Shown: positions 8,273-17,332, counted from the stretch's first letter. The stretch is 47,997 nucleotides of DNA from Clostridia bacterium (GCA_017447185.1 JAFSOC010000012.1:1-47997), one strand, 5' to 3'. Program-made: numbers and translations. The notes: generated from the letters alone by a model not told the origin.

Positions 8273-8572
8273 TTATGCCTCGATGGTCAGAATATCGGAG
8301 AAGCCGGTGACTTCGAACACTTCCTGCACGATTTCGTTGACGTTCTTGATCTTCATGCCGCCCTTGGTGCTCATGACCTTGTGAGCGGAAAGCAGGACGC
8401 GCAGTCCGGCAGAAGAGATGTAGTCCAGCTTGGCGAAGTCCAGGGTCAGCGTGTCGGCGTCGCCCATGGTCTTGTTCAGCTCGGCTTCGAGTTCGGGAGC
8501 GGTCATGGTGTCCAGACGGCCCTCCAGCGCGATCTCCAGTGCCTTGTCGTTCATCTTGGTGTTAATGGTCAT
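8273..8572 (-). CDS. STAS-domain anti-sigma factor antagonist
   Basis: 99 residues, a single STAS domain in full length. LDTMTAPELEAELN and DYISSAGLRVLLSAHK carry the switch segment, where the Ser of ISSAG is the usual phosphorylation site in SpoIIAA/RsbV proteins. ATG 8572 follows AAGGAGG. First gene of a two-gene operon with the kinase-like protein, with its promoter at 8641-8669. The divergent neighbour is the thioredoxin reductase gene. Confidence 0.92.
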   Translation of the reverse strand: MTINTKMNDKALEIALEGRLDTMTAPELEAELNKTMGDADTLTLDFAKLDYISSAGLRVLLSAHKVMSTKGGMKIKNVNEIVQEVFEVTGFSDILTIEA

Positions 8573-8596
8573 CGTGTTTTCCTCCTTAGTGATTCA

Positions 8597-8613
8597 GCAA
8601 AATATAATTTTGC
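8597..8613. repeat. Perfect 17-base palindrome in the STAS gene leader
   Basis: GCAAAATATAATTTTGC is an exact inverted repeat with a 3-base centre. A nearly identical AAAATATAATTTGC stands at 8727-8740 over the -10 region of the divergent promoter. Candidate shared operator or RNA hairpin. Confidence 0.5.
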
Positions 8614-8640
8614 GAAGGATTTTATCAATACAGACACTTT

Positions 8641-8669
8641 ATCATAACATACCATTTACAAAATATCAA
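8641..8669 (-). promoter_or_regulatory. Promoter of the STAS operon
   Basis: On the minus strand TTGATA (8669-8664), 17-base spacer, TATGAT (8646-8641), each 5 of 6 to consensus. The start of transcription should be near 8634, giving a leader of about 60 bases that contains the palindrome at 8597-8613. Confidence 0.75.
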
Positions 8670-8703
8670 CGTTTCCGTGGAATTGAAATCCAAAAAAATA
8701 CGC

Positions 8704-8736
8704 TTGACAAAACAAATATATTGTGTAAAATATAAT
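8704..8736 (+). promoter_or_regulatory. Promoter of the thioredoxin operon with palindromic spacer
   Basis: TTGACA (8704-8709), 16-base spacer, TAAAAT (8726-8731), with an overlapping TATAAT at 8731-8736. The spacer holds ACAAATATATTGT, an exact ACAA-N5-TTGT palindrome, the kind of site MarR/OhrR regulators use. The regulator encoded third in the operon is a plausible ligand, which is inference. Confidence 0.7.
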
Positions 8737-8801
8737 TTGCAAAAAGAAACTTTGTTTCTCTTTTGTTGGAAAACACGTAATCAGGAAAGGAGGCGGCAGA
8801 A

Positions 8802-9671
8802 ACGGAACGGGTTGATATCGCGATTATCGGGACCGGACCGGCCGGCGTATCCGCCGCACTGACAGCCGCAAACCGGAACAAGACGATCCTGCTGCTGGGC
8901 AGCCGGCAGATGAGCGAGAAGGTGGCCCAGGCCCACGAAATCCGCAATTATCCGGGTCTCCCGGCGATCAAAGGGGAGGACCTGGCGGCAGCCTTCCGGA
9001 ACCACCTGCAATCCTCGGGGATCGAAATTACGGAGAAACGGGTCGGCGCGGTGTACGCCATGGGAGACTATTTCGCCCTGCAGATCGGGGAGGAAATGGC
9101 GGAAGCCCGGGCGGTGATCCTGGCAACCGGCGTGGTGGCAGCCAATCCGCTGCCCGGGGAAAAGGAACTGATGGGCCGTGGCGTCAGCGCCTGCGCCACC
9201 TGCGACGCGCCGCTGTACAGGGGAAAGATCGCTGCAGTGATCGGCTACAGTCCCCGGGAAGAGGCGGAAGCCGCCTTCCTGAGCGAGGTGTGCGCAAAGG
9301 TGATGTATTTCCCGGTGTACAAGGGAGAGCCTGACCTGCCCGGGACGGTGGAAATCATCCGGGAAAAGGTGACCGGGATTGAACAGGCGGACGGGAAGCG
9401 CATCGTCCGGACAGAGAGCGGGACTTACGAGGCGGACGGGGTGTTCGTGCTGCGGGAGGCCGTGGCGCCGGACCAGCTGGTTCCCGGCCTGGAGGCGGAC
9501 GGGGCCCATGTGCGGGTGAACCGCAAGATGGAAACCAGCCTGCCCGGGGTATTCGCCTGCGGAGATCTGACCGGCACACCCTATCAGTATGTGAAGGCGG
9601 CCGGGGAAGGAAATGTGGCTGCGATTTCCGCAGCAACCTATGTGGATGCAATCAAAAAGAATGAAAAATAA
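8802..9671 (+). CDS. trxB: Thioredoxin reductase-like flavoprotein lacking NADPH motifs, apparent ACG start
   Basis: 289 residues if read from ACG at 8802. The FAD motif VDIAIIGTGPAGVSAA begins three codons later, so translation must start before it, yet the open frame (stop at 8778) contains no ATG, GTG or TTG before 8910. ACG lies 8 bases after AAAGGAGG. Starting at the ATG 8910 would delete the FAD-binding fold. Redox site CATC at residues 131-134 and the C-terminal VFACGDLTGTPYQYVKAAGE FAD motif are intact. The central domain should carry GGGDSA and HRRxxxR for NADPH but has GYSPREEAE and PVYKGEP instead. That pattern is known from ferredoxin-dependent flavin thioredoxin reductases of clostridia. 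Thioredoxin follows 13 bases later, so the pair forms a dithiol system, probably fed by ferredoxin. Confidence 0.85.
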   Translation, partial: TERVDIAIIGTGPAGVSAALTAANRNKTILLLGSRQMSEKVAQAHEIRNYPGLPAIKGEDLAAAFRNHLQSSGIEITEKRVGAVYAMGDYFALQIGEEMAEARAVILATGVVAANPLPGEKELMGRGVSACATCDAPLYRGKIAAVIGYSPREEAEAAFLSEVCAKVMYFPVYKGEPDLPGTVEIIREKVTGIEQADGKRIVRTESGTYEADGVFVLREAVAPDQLVPGLEADGAHVRVNRKMETSLPGVFACGDLTGTPYQYVKAAGEGNVAAISAATYVDAIKKNEK

Positions 9672-9684
9672 GGAGGACAAAAAA

Positions 9685-9999
9685 ATGGTTACCAAGATCA
9701 ATGAACAGGATTTCGTGACGAAGGTTGTGAACGATGACGTGGCGGTGATTGACTTCTCCGCGACCTGGTGCGGACCGTGCCGTATGCTGGCGCCCGTGCT
9801 GGAGCAGGTCTCCGACGAACTGGCCGGCAAGGCGAACTTCTACAACGTGGACGTGGATGACGACAGCGCGCTGGCCGCCGGATTCCACATCAGCTCCGTT
9901 CCCACCGTGATGATCCTGAAGAAGGGCAAGGTTGCGGACACGTCCCTGGGATTCAAGCCCGGCCCGGCCCTGAAGAGCTGGATTGAAGGAAACCTGTAA
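9685..9999 (+). CDS. trxA: Thioredoxin
   Basis: 104 residues from ATG 9685 behind AAGGAGG. A full single thioredoxin fold with the WCGPCRM active site at about residues 28-34, IDFSATW before it and the cis-proline segment SSVPTVMILKKG at about 70-80. Cytosolic protein-disulfide reductant, directly downstream of its presumed reductase and upstream of a redox-type MarR regulator. Confidence 0.95.
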   Translation: MVTKINEQDFVTKVVNDDVAVIDFSATWCGPCRMLAPVLEQVSDELAGKANFYNVDVDDDSALAAGFHISSVPTVMILKKGKVADTSLGFKPGPALKSWIEGNL

Positions 10000-10024
10000 T
10001 CATTCCGAAGAGGAAGCGAGCAAC

Positions 10025-10480
10025 ATGAACGAAGCAAAACGGGCACAAGTGGATTACGCACAGCTGCACCTGGACAACCAGCTGTGCTTCCCGCTGTACG
10101 CGGCGGCCCGGAAGGTCGTGAACGCATACAATCCGCTGCTGAAGCCCTACGGCCTCACCTATACGCAGTACATCGTTTTCCTGGCCCTGTGGGAAACGGA
10201 AAACGGAAAGGCGAAGGTGGGGGACCTGGGCCGGCGGCTGTACCTGGACTGCGGCACGCTGACACCGCTGCTGAAGAAAATGGAGGAAAGCGGATGGCTG
10301 AACCGCTGCCGCTGCAAGGTGGACGAGCGGGTGGTCTATGTTTCGCTGACCGAGGGAGGCTGGGCGCTCCGGGAACAGCTGAAGGACATTCCGGAGCAGG
10401 TCAGCCGCTGCATGACCATGGAAAAGGAAGACGCTACGCAGCTCTACACGATGCTGCACCGTCTGCTGGAAACTGTGTAA
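10025..10480 (+). CDS. OhrR-like MarR family redox regulator
   Basis: 151 residues, ATG 10025 after GAGGAAG. The sequence LDNQLCFPLYAAARKVV near the N-terminus has the reactive Cys (Cys21) of OhrR proteins, which sense organic peroxides, followed by the winged helix YTQYIVFLALWE, LDCGTLTPLLKKMEESGW and the DERVVYVSLTE wing. Two further Cys occur in NRCRCK and one in LDCGT, so a two-cysteine mechanism is possible. No ohr peroxidase gene is near. Position in the thioredoxin operon suggests that it controls this operon, perhaps through the palindrome at the promoter. Confidence 0.85.
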   Translation: MNEAKRAQVDYAQLHLDNQLCFPLYAAARKVVNAYNPLLKPYGLTYTQYIVFLALWETENGKAKVGDLGRRLYLDCGTLTPLLKKMEESGWLNRCRCKVDERVVYVSLTEGGWALREQLKDIPEQVSRCMTMEKEDATQLYTMLHRLLETV

Positions 10481-10519
10481 AAAACAGAACGAAATGTTCT
10501 GACTGGGAGGAAAAGAGTT

Positions 10520-11317
10520 ATGAAGAAAATGATCGCCCTGATGATGGCACTGCTGCTGGCGCTGACTGCCGTCTCCGCGTTCGCGGATGCTGCGACGGAC
10601 CGGCTGGCAAAGATCAAGGAAAGCGGAAAACTGATTGTCGCCATGGAAGGCGTATGGCAGCCCTGGACCTATCATGATGAAACCGGCGCGCTGGTGGGCT
10701 TCGACACGGAAGTCGCCGCGCTGATCGCGGAAGGCCTGGGGGTTCAGGTGGAATACGTGGAAACGGACTGGAGTTCCATCCTGGCCGGAGTGGATTCCGG
10801 AAGGTTTGACGTGGCCCTGAACGGCGTGGGCTACACCGAAAAACGGCAGGAAGCCTACAACTTCAGCGATATCTATGTCTACTCGGTGCTGGTGCTGGTG
10901 GTGCCGGAAGCGAACGAAGACATCCACACCATTGAGGACCTGAAGGGCCGGAAGACCTCCAACTCCCCGGGATCCAACTACGCGCAGATGGCGCTGGACG
11001 CCGGCGCGGAAGTGGTGTATGTGGACACCCTGGGCGAAACCATGGAAATGCTGCTGCAGGGCCGGGCGGAAGCTACCCTGAACGACAAGGATTCCGTGGA
11101 CTCCTACCTCAGCGAGCATCCGGAAGCGAAGATCAAGATCGTGCAGGTGATGCCCGGTGACCCGGTGGCCATTCCCATGAAGAAGGGCCCGGAGACCGAA
11201 ACCCTGAAGGCCGAGATCGACAGGATTCTGGAAGAACTGCGCCAGAACGGCAAACTGGCCGAGCTGAGCATCAAATACTTCGGCGAAGACCTGACGAAGA
11301 AGCAGGAAGCCGAATAA
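10520..11317 (+). CDS. Polar amino acid ABC transporter substrate-binding protein
   Basis: 265 residues, family 3 extracellular solute-binding protein. Signal peptide about 1-24 (MKKMIALMMALLLALTAVSA, then FADA), ending in an ordinary signal peptidase I site. There is no lipobox Cys, which is unusual for a binding protein of a Gram-positive cell. Mature part begins TDRLAKIKESGKLIVAMEG and has GFDTEVAALIAEGLG and the hinge-region FDVALNGVGYTEKRQEAYNFSD. Cystine-, glutamine- or another polar amino acid-binding is likely. The ligand cannot be told. The transport operon continues with permease and ATPase, and a short GC hairpin separates this gene from the permease. Confidence 0.92.
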   Translation: MKKMIALMMALLLALTAVSAFADAATDRLAKIKESGKLIVAMEGVWQPWTYHDETGALVGFDTEVAALIAEGLGVQVEYVETDWSSILAGVDSGRFDVALNGVGYTEKRQEAYNFSDIYVYSVLVLVVPEANEDIHTIEDLKGRKTSNSPGSNYAQMALDAGAEVVYVDTLGETMEMLLQGRAEATLNDKDSVDSYLSEHPEAKIKIVQVMPGDPVAIPMKKGPETETLKAEIDRILEELRQNGKLAELSIKYFGEDLTKKQEAE

Positions 11318-11358
11318 TCCGAACCGGGGCATAAAGCCCGGGGATACGGGGGATTTCT

Positions 11359-12033
11359 ATGGACGAGAGACTCTGGAACATATTGGTGGATTCGTTTCCG
11401 AAGATGCTGGAATACGGCGTCAAGGTCACGATCCCGCTGACGATCCTTTCCTTTGCGCTGGCGATGGTGGTGGCCCTGATTGTGGCCATGATCCAGTATG
11501 CGCATGTGAAAGTGCTCCGCCAGATCTGCCGGTTCTATATCTGGATCACCCGCGGCACACCGCTGCTGGTACAGCTGTATATCGTATTTTACGGACTGCC
11601 CAAGGTGGGGATCGTGCTGGACGCGTTCCCCGCCGCGGTCGTTGTGCTGGGCCTGAACGAGGCGGCCTATATGGCGGAGACCATCCGGGGCGCCCTGGAA
11701 AGCGTCAGCGCGGGCCAGCTGGAGGCGGGCTACTGCGTGGGCATGAGCTGGACGAAGATTATGTGGCATGTGGTGCTGCCCCAGGCGATGCGCACCGCCT
11801 TCCCGGCACTGTCCAACTCCATGATCGCCATGCTGAAGGAAACCTCCATGGCGGCGACGATCACGGTGATGGAACTGTTCCGGCAGGCGCAGGTCATCAA
11901 CGGCCGGGTGTATGAACCGCTGGCGCTGTACATCGAGGCGGCGGTCATTTACCTGATCTTCTGCACGATTTTGACCTGGCTGCAGCACCGGGGCGAGAAG
12001 CGGCTGGCCACCTATGGAGGTGCAAAGGCATGA
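11359..12033 (+). CDS. Polar amino acid ABC transporter permease
   Basis: 224 residues, HisM/GlnP type, with about five membrane helices. The N-terminal segment TIPLTILSFALAMVVALIVAMI and the ITRGTPLLVQLYIVFYGLP motif are typical. The EAA loop is ESVSAGQLEAGYCVGMSWTK, followed by VVLPQAMRTAFPALSNSMIAM. Its last four bases overlap the ATPase start (ATGA), so the subunits are translationally coupled. Probably acts as a homodimer in the membrane. Confidence 0.93.
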   Translation: MDERLWNILVDSFPKMLEYGVKVTIPLTILSFALAMVVALIVAMIQYAHVKVLRQICRFYIWITRGTPLLVQLYIVFYGLPKVGIVLDAFPAAVVVLGLNEAAYMAETIRGALESVSAGQLEAGYCVGMSWTKIMWHVVLPQAMRTAFPALSNSMIAMLKETSMAATITVMELFRQAQVINGRVYEPLALYIEAAVIYLIFCTILTWLQHRGEKRLATYGGAKA

Positions 12034-12776
12034 TGCTGGAAATCCGGAATGTGAAAAAAGCCTTTGACGGCCATACGGTGCTGGACGGAATCGACCTGAA
12101 CGTGGAAAAGGGCGATGTGACGGCCATCCTGGGGCCCAGCGGATCCGGCAAGACCACCTTCCTGCGGTGCCTGAACTTCCTGGAGCGGGCGGACAGCGGC
12201 AGCCTGGTGTTTGACGGGGAGCCTTTTGACCTGCACGCGGCGAAGAAGGCGGAGATCGCGAAGGTGCGGAAAAAGACGGCCTTTGTGTTCCAGAACTACA
12301 ATCTTTTCCTGAACAAGACAGTGCTGCAGAATGTGACGCTGGGGCTCACCGCCGGCGCGGGCATGAAGAAGGACGAGGCGGAAGCCCGGGCTGTGAAGGC
12401 GCTGGAGAAGGTAGGGATGGCGGAAAAGCTGAAGAGCTATCCCAACCAGATCTCCGGCGGCCAGCAGCAGCGGGTGGCCATCGCCCGGGCGTTGGCCATG
12501 GATCCGGAAATCATCTACTTTGACGAGCCCACCAGCGCCCTGGATCCGGAACTGATCGGCGAGGTGCTGGCAGTCATGCGGCAGCTGGCGGAGGACGGGA
12601 TGACCATGCTGGTGGTGACCCACGAGATGGACTTCGCGCGGAATGTCTCAAGCCAGGTGATGTTTATGGACGGCGGGAAGGTCATCGAGAACGGCCCGTC
12701 GAAAGAATTCTTTGCGGTGCCTCAGCAGGAACGGAGCCGGGAGTTTATCCGGGCGATCCGGGAAGCGCGGGGTTAG
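12030..12776 (+). CDS. Polar amino acid ABC transporter ATP-binding protein
   Basis: 248 residues, GlnQ type. Walker A GPSGSGKTT, Q-loop VFQNYNLF, signature ISGGQQQR, Walker B IIYFDEPTSALD and H-loop VTHEM are all canonical. The start is the first of two consecutive ATG codons and overlaps the permease stop. Completes the importer that begins at 10520. Confidence 0.95.
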   Translation: MMLEIRNVKKAFDGHTVLDGIDLNVEKGDVTAILGPSGSGKTTFLRCLNFLERADSGSLVFDGEPFDLHAAKKAEIAKVRKKTAFVFQNYNLFLNKTVLQNVTLGLTAGAGMKKDEAEARAVKALEKVGMAEKLKSYPNQISGGQQQRVAIARALAMDPEIIYFDEPTSALDPELIGEVLAVMRQLAEDGMTMLVVTHEMDFARNVSSQVMFMDGGKVIENGPSKEFFAVPQQERSREFIRAIREARG

Positions 12777-12783
12777 TGGTCAG
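12769..12783. repeat. Copy of a short dispersed repeat
   Basis: GGGGTTAGTGGTCAG, identical to 34017-34031. It covers the ATPase stop codon. A relaxed copy, TTAGTTGTCAG, occurs at 14587-14597. Confidence 0.4.
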
Positions 12784-12811
12784 TATTTATTCTTTGTTTT
12801 AGGAAGTTACG

Positions 12812-13636
12812 ATGAAGTTAGAGAAGGAAGATTATCTCGATCCGGCGTGTCCTCTTTGCGGAAAACCCGGGGAAACGGAATCCGCCCGGCCGGTGCCGGC
12901 GGACCGGATCCAGCGGAAGCTCCGGGAGTATGAGGATGCTTCGGACTGGGAGGGTGCCCGGCGGCACCTGGAGTACTGGCTTTCGGAAGCGGAAATGAAC
13001 CGGGATGAGCGGGGACAGCTGATGCTGCACAACGAGCTGATGGGCTTCCACCGCAAGCAGGGGAACAAAGAGACGGCGCTGTCCCATGCGGAAGCGGCGG
13101 AGGCTTTGATCACCCGGCTGGGGATGGAGGACACGGTCACCGCCGGTACCACCCACGTGAACGTGGGAACGGTGCATGAAAACTTCCGGGATCCGGTGGG
13201 TGCGCTGGACTGGTTTGAGAAGGCACGGGAAAACTATGAGCGGAACCTGCCCGGCAGCGATGGGCGGCTGGGCGGCCTGTACAACAACATGGCGCTGGCG
13301 CTGACTTCCTGCGGCCGGTGGGACGAGGCAAAGGACATGTTCCGCGGAGCGCTGAAGGTAATGGCACAGCAGGAGAACGGTGAACTCGAACAGGCCATCA
13401 CCTGGCTGAACATGGCGGACGCGCTGGAAGCGGAGCTGGGGCCGGAGGAGGCCGCGGAGTACACGGACGAATACATGGACCGGGCGGCGGAGCTGCTGGA
13501 TACGGAAAGCCTGCCGCGGAACGGGTACTACGCCTTTGTGTGTGAAAAATGCGCGCCGGTTTTCGGGCATTACGGATATTTTGCCGAAGAGGCGGAACTG
13601 AGGAAACGAGTGGAGGCAATCCGTGAAGGGACTTGA
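12812..13636 (+). CDS. TPR-repeat protein with N-terminal CxxC zinc-knuckle-like motif
   Basis: 274 residues. Starts with LDPACPLCGKPGE, a CPLC pair that could be half of a zinc site. From about residue 35 the protein is all-helical with tetratricopeptide-like repeats, for example DWEGARRHLEYWLSEAE, DPVGALDWFEKARENYERN, GGLYNNMALALTSCGRWDEA and AITWLNMADALEAELG. Such proteins are usually protein-binding scaffolds. It overlaps the following DUF4037 gene by 14 bases, so the two products are very likely made together and may interact. No enzymatic motif seen. Confidence 0.8.
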   Translation: MKLEKEDYLDPACPLCGKPGETESARPVPADRIQRKLREYEDASDWEGARRHLEYWLSEAEMNRDERGQLMLHNELMGFHRKQGNKETALSHAEAAEALITRLGMEDTVTAGTTHVNVGTVHENFRDPVGALDWFEKARENYERNLPGSDGRLGGLYNNMALALTSCGRWDEAKDMFRGALKVMAQQENGELEQAITWLNMADALEAELGPEEAAEYTDEYMDRAAELLDTESLPRNGYYAFVCEKCAPVFGHYGYFAEEAELRKRVEAIREGT

Positions 13637-14564
13637 ACTGGCGGAGAAATATTACCGGGCTTTCGGTGAAAGCATGATCCGGGAGCAGTTTCCGGAATGG
13701 GAAGGACAGATCGCCGCGGGACTCACGGGAAGCGGATCGGAATGCTATGGATATGATGACGGCATTTCCGCGGACCATGATTTCGAGCCGGGGTTCTGTC
13801 TTTTTCTGCCGGGAGAGGAGCAGCTGGACCGGAAGGCCGCCTTTCAGCTGGAGCGGGCCTACGCGAAGCTGCCGGCGGAGTTTGAAGGATATACCCGGCA
13901 GAAGATGGCTCCCACAGGCGGGCAGCGCCACGGGGTTTTCCGCCGGGAGGAATACTTCCGGGAGAAGCTGGGCTGCCTGCCGGAGGAAATGACGGCGCAG
14001 GACTGGCTGCGGCTGCCGGACTGGGCACTGGCGGAAGCGGTGAACGGAAAGATCTTCCGGGACGACGCGGGGGAAATGACCCGGGCACGGGAGATCCTGC
14101 GGAACATGCCGGAGGACATCCGGCGGAAGCGGCTGGCCGGGCACCTGCTGATGATGGCCCAGAGCGGGCAGTACAACTACAGCCGCTGCCTGAAGCACGG
14201 GGAGACCGGGGCGGCGCAGCTGGCGGCCGGGACCTTCGTGGACCACGCGATGGCTGCGGCGTTCCTGCTGGAAGGGAAATGCCGGCCCTACTACAAATGG
14301 AGCTTCCGGGCGCTGAAGGAGCTTCCGGGCGGCGAGGACCTGGCGCGGTCGCTGGAATGGCTGCTGACCACGGGAAACGGCCCGGAGATCGCGGAGGACA
14401 AGTACTTCTGCATGGAAGGGATCGCGTCGGACGTGATCGAGAAGCTGCAGGAACAGGAGATGACCCAGGCGATCTGCGGGGACCTGGAGAAGCACGCGTA
14501 CTCCGTCAATGACGGGATCCGGGACGCTGTGGTGCGGAACCTTAACGTGATGGTTTGCGTGTAA
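13623..14564 (+). CDS. DUF4037 family, nucleotidyltransferase-like protein
   Basis: 313 residues, GTG start at 13623 within the end of the TPR gene. The N-terminal part has GLTGSGSECYGYDDGISADH directly followed by DF, which is the DUF4037 signature and looks like a nucleotidyltransferase-fold active site (Gly-Ser, then spaced acidic residues). The C-terminal about 200 residues are helical and may be a HEPN-like or substrate-binding domain. The reaction is not known to me. Tight coupling to the TPR protein suggests a two-component unit. Confidence 0.75.
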   Translation: MKGLELAEKYYRAFGESMIREQFPEWEGQIAAGLTGSGSECYGYDDGISADHDFEPGFCLFLPGEEQLDRKAAFQLERAYAKLPAEFEGYTRQKMAPTGGQRHGVFRREEYFREKLGCLPEEMTAQDWLRLPDWALAEAVNGKIFRDDAGEMTRAREILRNMPEDIRRKRLAGHLLMMAQSGQYNYSRCLKHGETGAAQLAAGTFVDHAMAAAFLLEGKCRPYYKWSFRALKELPGGEDLARSLEWLLTTGNGPEIAEDKYFCMEGIASDVIEKLQEQEMTQAICGDLEKHAYSVNDGIRDAVVRNLNVMVCV

Positions 14565-14628
14565 TCTGGTTTTTAGTTGTTGGTTTTTAGTTGTCAGCTT
14601 TAGTCAGTTGAGAAAGAAGCGGGTAGTT

Positions 14629-15288
14629 ATGAATAAACGGGAAACCCTTATCATGTTCGACCTGGACGGGACGATGTGGGATTCGGCGGTAGGCGTTGCA
14701 GCATCCTGGAACGAGGTGTTCCGGGAAGCGGATGCAAGCCTTCCGGCACTGACCGCGGAGGATGTCCACAAGGTGATGGGCATGACCATGAAGGAGATCA
14801 GCCAGGTGCTGCAGCCCACGATGGATCCGGCGACCCGGGAGGAAGTGTTCGAGCGGTGCTGCCGGCATGAGGTGGACTACCTGTACGATCATCCGGGAGA
14901 CCTGTATCCGGGACTGCAGGAGACGCTGGACGCGCTCAGGAGCATGGGATACGAGCTGGCGGTGGTCAGCAACTGCCAGCTGGGCTATGTGAAGGCGTTC
15001 CTCCATTCCTCCGGGCTGGGAGACCGGTTCATCGACTACGAGGAATGGGAACGGACAGGACTCTCCAAGGGGGAGAACATCCGCCTGGTGATGGAGCGGA
15101 ACGGATACCGGGAGGCTATCTACGTGGGCGACACCATCAAGGACCAGGAGGCGGCGAAGGCCGCCGGGATCCCCTTTATCCACGCGGCCTACGGCTTCGG
15201 GGAAACGGTGGAGCCGGAAGGCGTGATCCGGGACATCACGGAACTGCCGGAAGCGATCCGGCAGCTGGATCACAAAAAACAGGATTAA
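14629..15288 (+). CDS. HAD family hydrolase, phosphoglycolate phosphatase-like
   Basis: 219 residues from ATG 14629. The frame extends up to a TTG at 14608 but the ATG directly precedes the first strand. Motif I MFDLDGTMWDS with Asp11 and Asp13, motif II VVSNCQ, motif III Lys in the GLSKGENI region, motif IV YVGDTIKDQEAAKAAG. The helical cap between motifs I and II is of the C1 type found in Gph-like enzymes. Substrate unknown. Short AT-rich repeats of TTTTTAGTTGT type occupy the 60 bases before it. Confidence 0.88.
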   Translation: MNKRETLIMFDLDGTMWDSAVGVAASWNEVFREADASLPALTAEDVHKVMGMTMKEISQVLQPTMDPATREEVFERCCRHEVDYLYDHPGDLYPGLQETLDALRSMGYELAVVSNCQLGYVKAFLHSSGLGDRFIDYEEWERTGLSKGENIRLVMERNGYREAIYVGDTIKDQEAAKAAGIPFIHAAYGFGETVEPEGVIRDITELPEAIRQLDHKKQD

Positions 15289-15301
15289 TGCAGCGCGCGC
15301 A

Positions 15302-16759
<1,458 letters not shown>

Positions 16760-16774
16760 TCCCAGACCGAGTGC

Positions 16775-16803
16775 AAAGGCAGGCAGCAATGCCTGCCTTT
16801 TTC
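16775..16803 (+). terminator. Intrinsic terminator of gdhA
   Basis: AAAGGCAGGC (16775-16784) with GCCTGCCTTT (16791-16800), 10 perfect pairs, followed by T residues. Confidence 0.9.
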
Positions 16804-16826
16804 ATATCCTTTTTTGAAAATGCGTA

Positions 16827-16863
16827 CAAAAAAAACTCCGGCTCGATGAACCGGAGGTTTTTG
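16827..16863 (-). terminator. Intrinsic terminator of the small minus-strand gene
   Basis: CTCCGG (16836-16841) with CCGGAG (16851-16856). On the minus strand seven T residues follow. It lies immediately after the stop at 16872. Confidence 0.85.
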
Positions 16864-16871
16864 CAGGGGGC

Positions 16872-17099
16872 TTACGCCTTCTGCCAGGCCTTTACCTTGT
16901 CCGCCGCCAGGCGCTTGATGGTTTCTTCCGTGTAGGGGGATTCGGGACCGCCGAAGCCGTACAGGAAGAACTTGCCGTCCTGGGTCTTGTACAGGGACTC
17001 TTCATAGCCTTTGGGATCGCCGAACACGCCGAAAACCTTCTTCTGGATCAGCTCGGAGGCATCGGTATCGTATTCGATCTTGCAGATGACCTTCTTCAT
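16872..17099 (-). CDS. Small hypothetical protein
   Basis: 75 residues starting MKKVICKIEYDTDASELIQK, from ATG 17099 with GGGAGAGAG upstream. A mixed-charge soluble protein with a central KFFLYGFGGPESPYTEETIK segment. No membrane helix, no metal motif. It has its own promoter and a good terminator, so it is a real single-gene unit. I do not recognise the family. Confidence 0.75.
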   Translation of the reverse strand: MKKVICKIEYDTDASELIQKKVFGVFGDPKGYEESLYKTQDGKFFLYGFGGPESPYTEETIKRLAADKVKAWQKA

Positions 17100-17175
17100 G
17101 ATACTCTCTCCCTTTCCCGCGCGGGGCGCGGCAATCAATGAAATTCTTGATACGTGAACTGCTTCACGCACGCGT

Positions 17176-17204
17176 ATTCTAGCACAGGAAAGCCTTGTAA
17201 ACAA
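17176..17204 (-). promoter_or_regulatory. Promoter of the small minus-strand gene, with a downstream inverted repeat
   Basis: TTGTTT (17204-17199), 17-base spacer, TAGAAT (17181-17176). Just downstream on the same strand CGTGAA/TTCACG around CTGC (about 17155-17170) forms an inverted repeat at the expected transcription start, a possible operator. Confidence 0.55.
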
Positions 17205-17303
17205 TGGACTGCAATAGTCTAAAGCTTACCATATGCGGCAAATACGGTATTTTTTGACAATAAATTTCAAAAAAACGGGAAAAATACAGGGCGGCGGAAG
17301 GTG

Positions 17304-17332
17304 TTGAAGGAAAGGGTCCGGTGTGGTAAGAT
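17304..17332 (+). promoter_or_regulatory. Candidate promoter of bioY
   Basis: TTGAAG, 17-base spacer, TAAGAT, 41 bases before the ATG. A TTGACA at 17254-17259 lacks a -10 box at the right distance. No BirA-type palindrome is visible. Confidence 0.45.
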
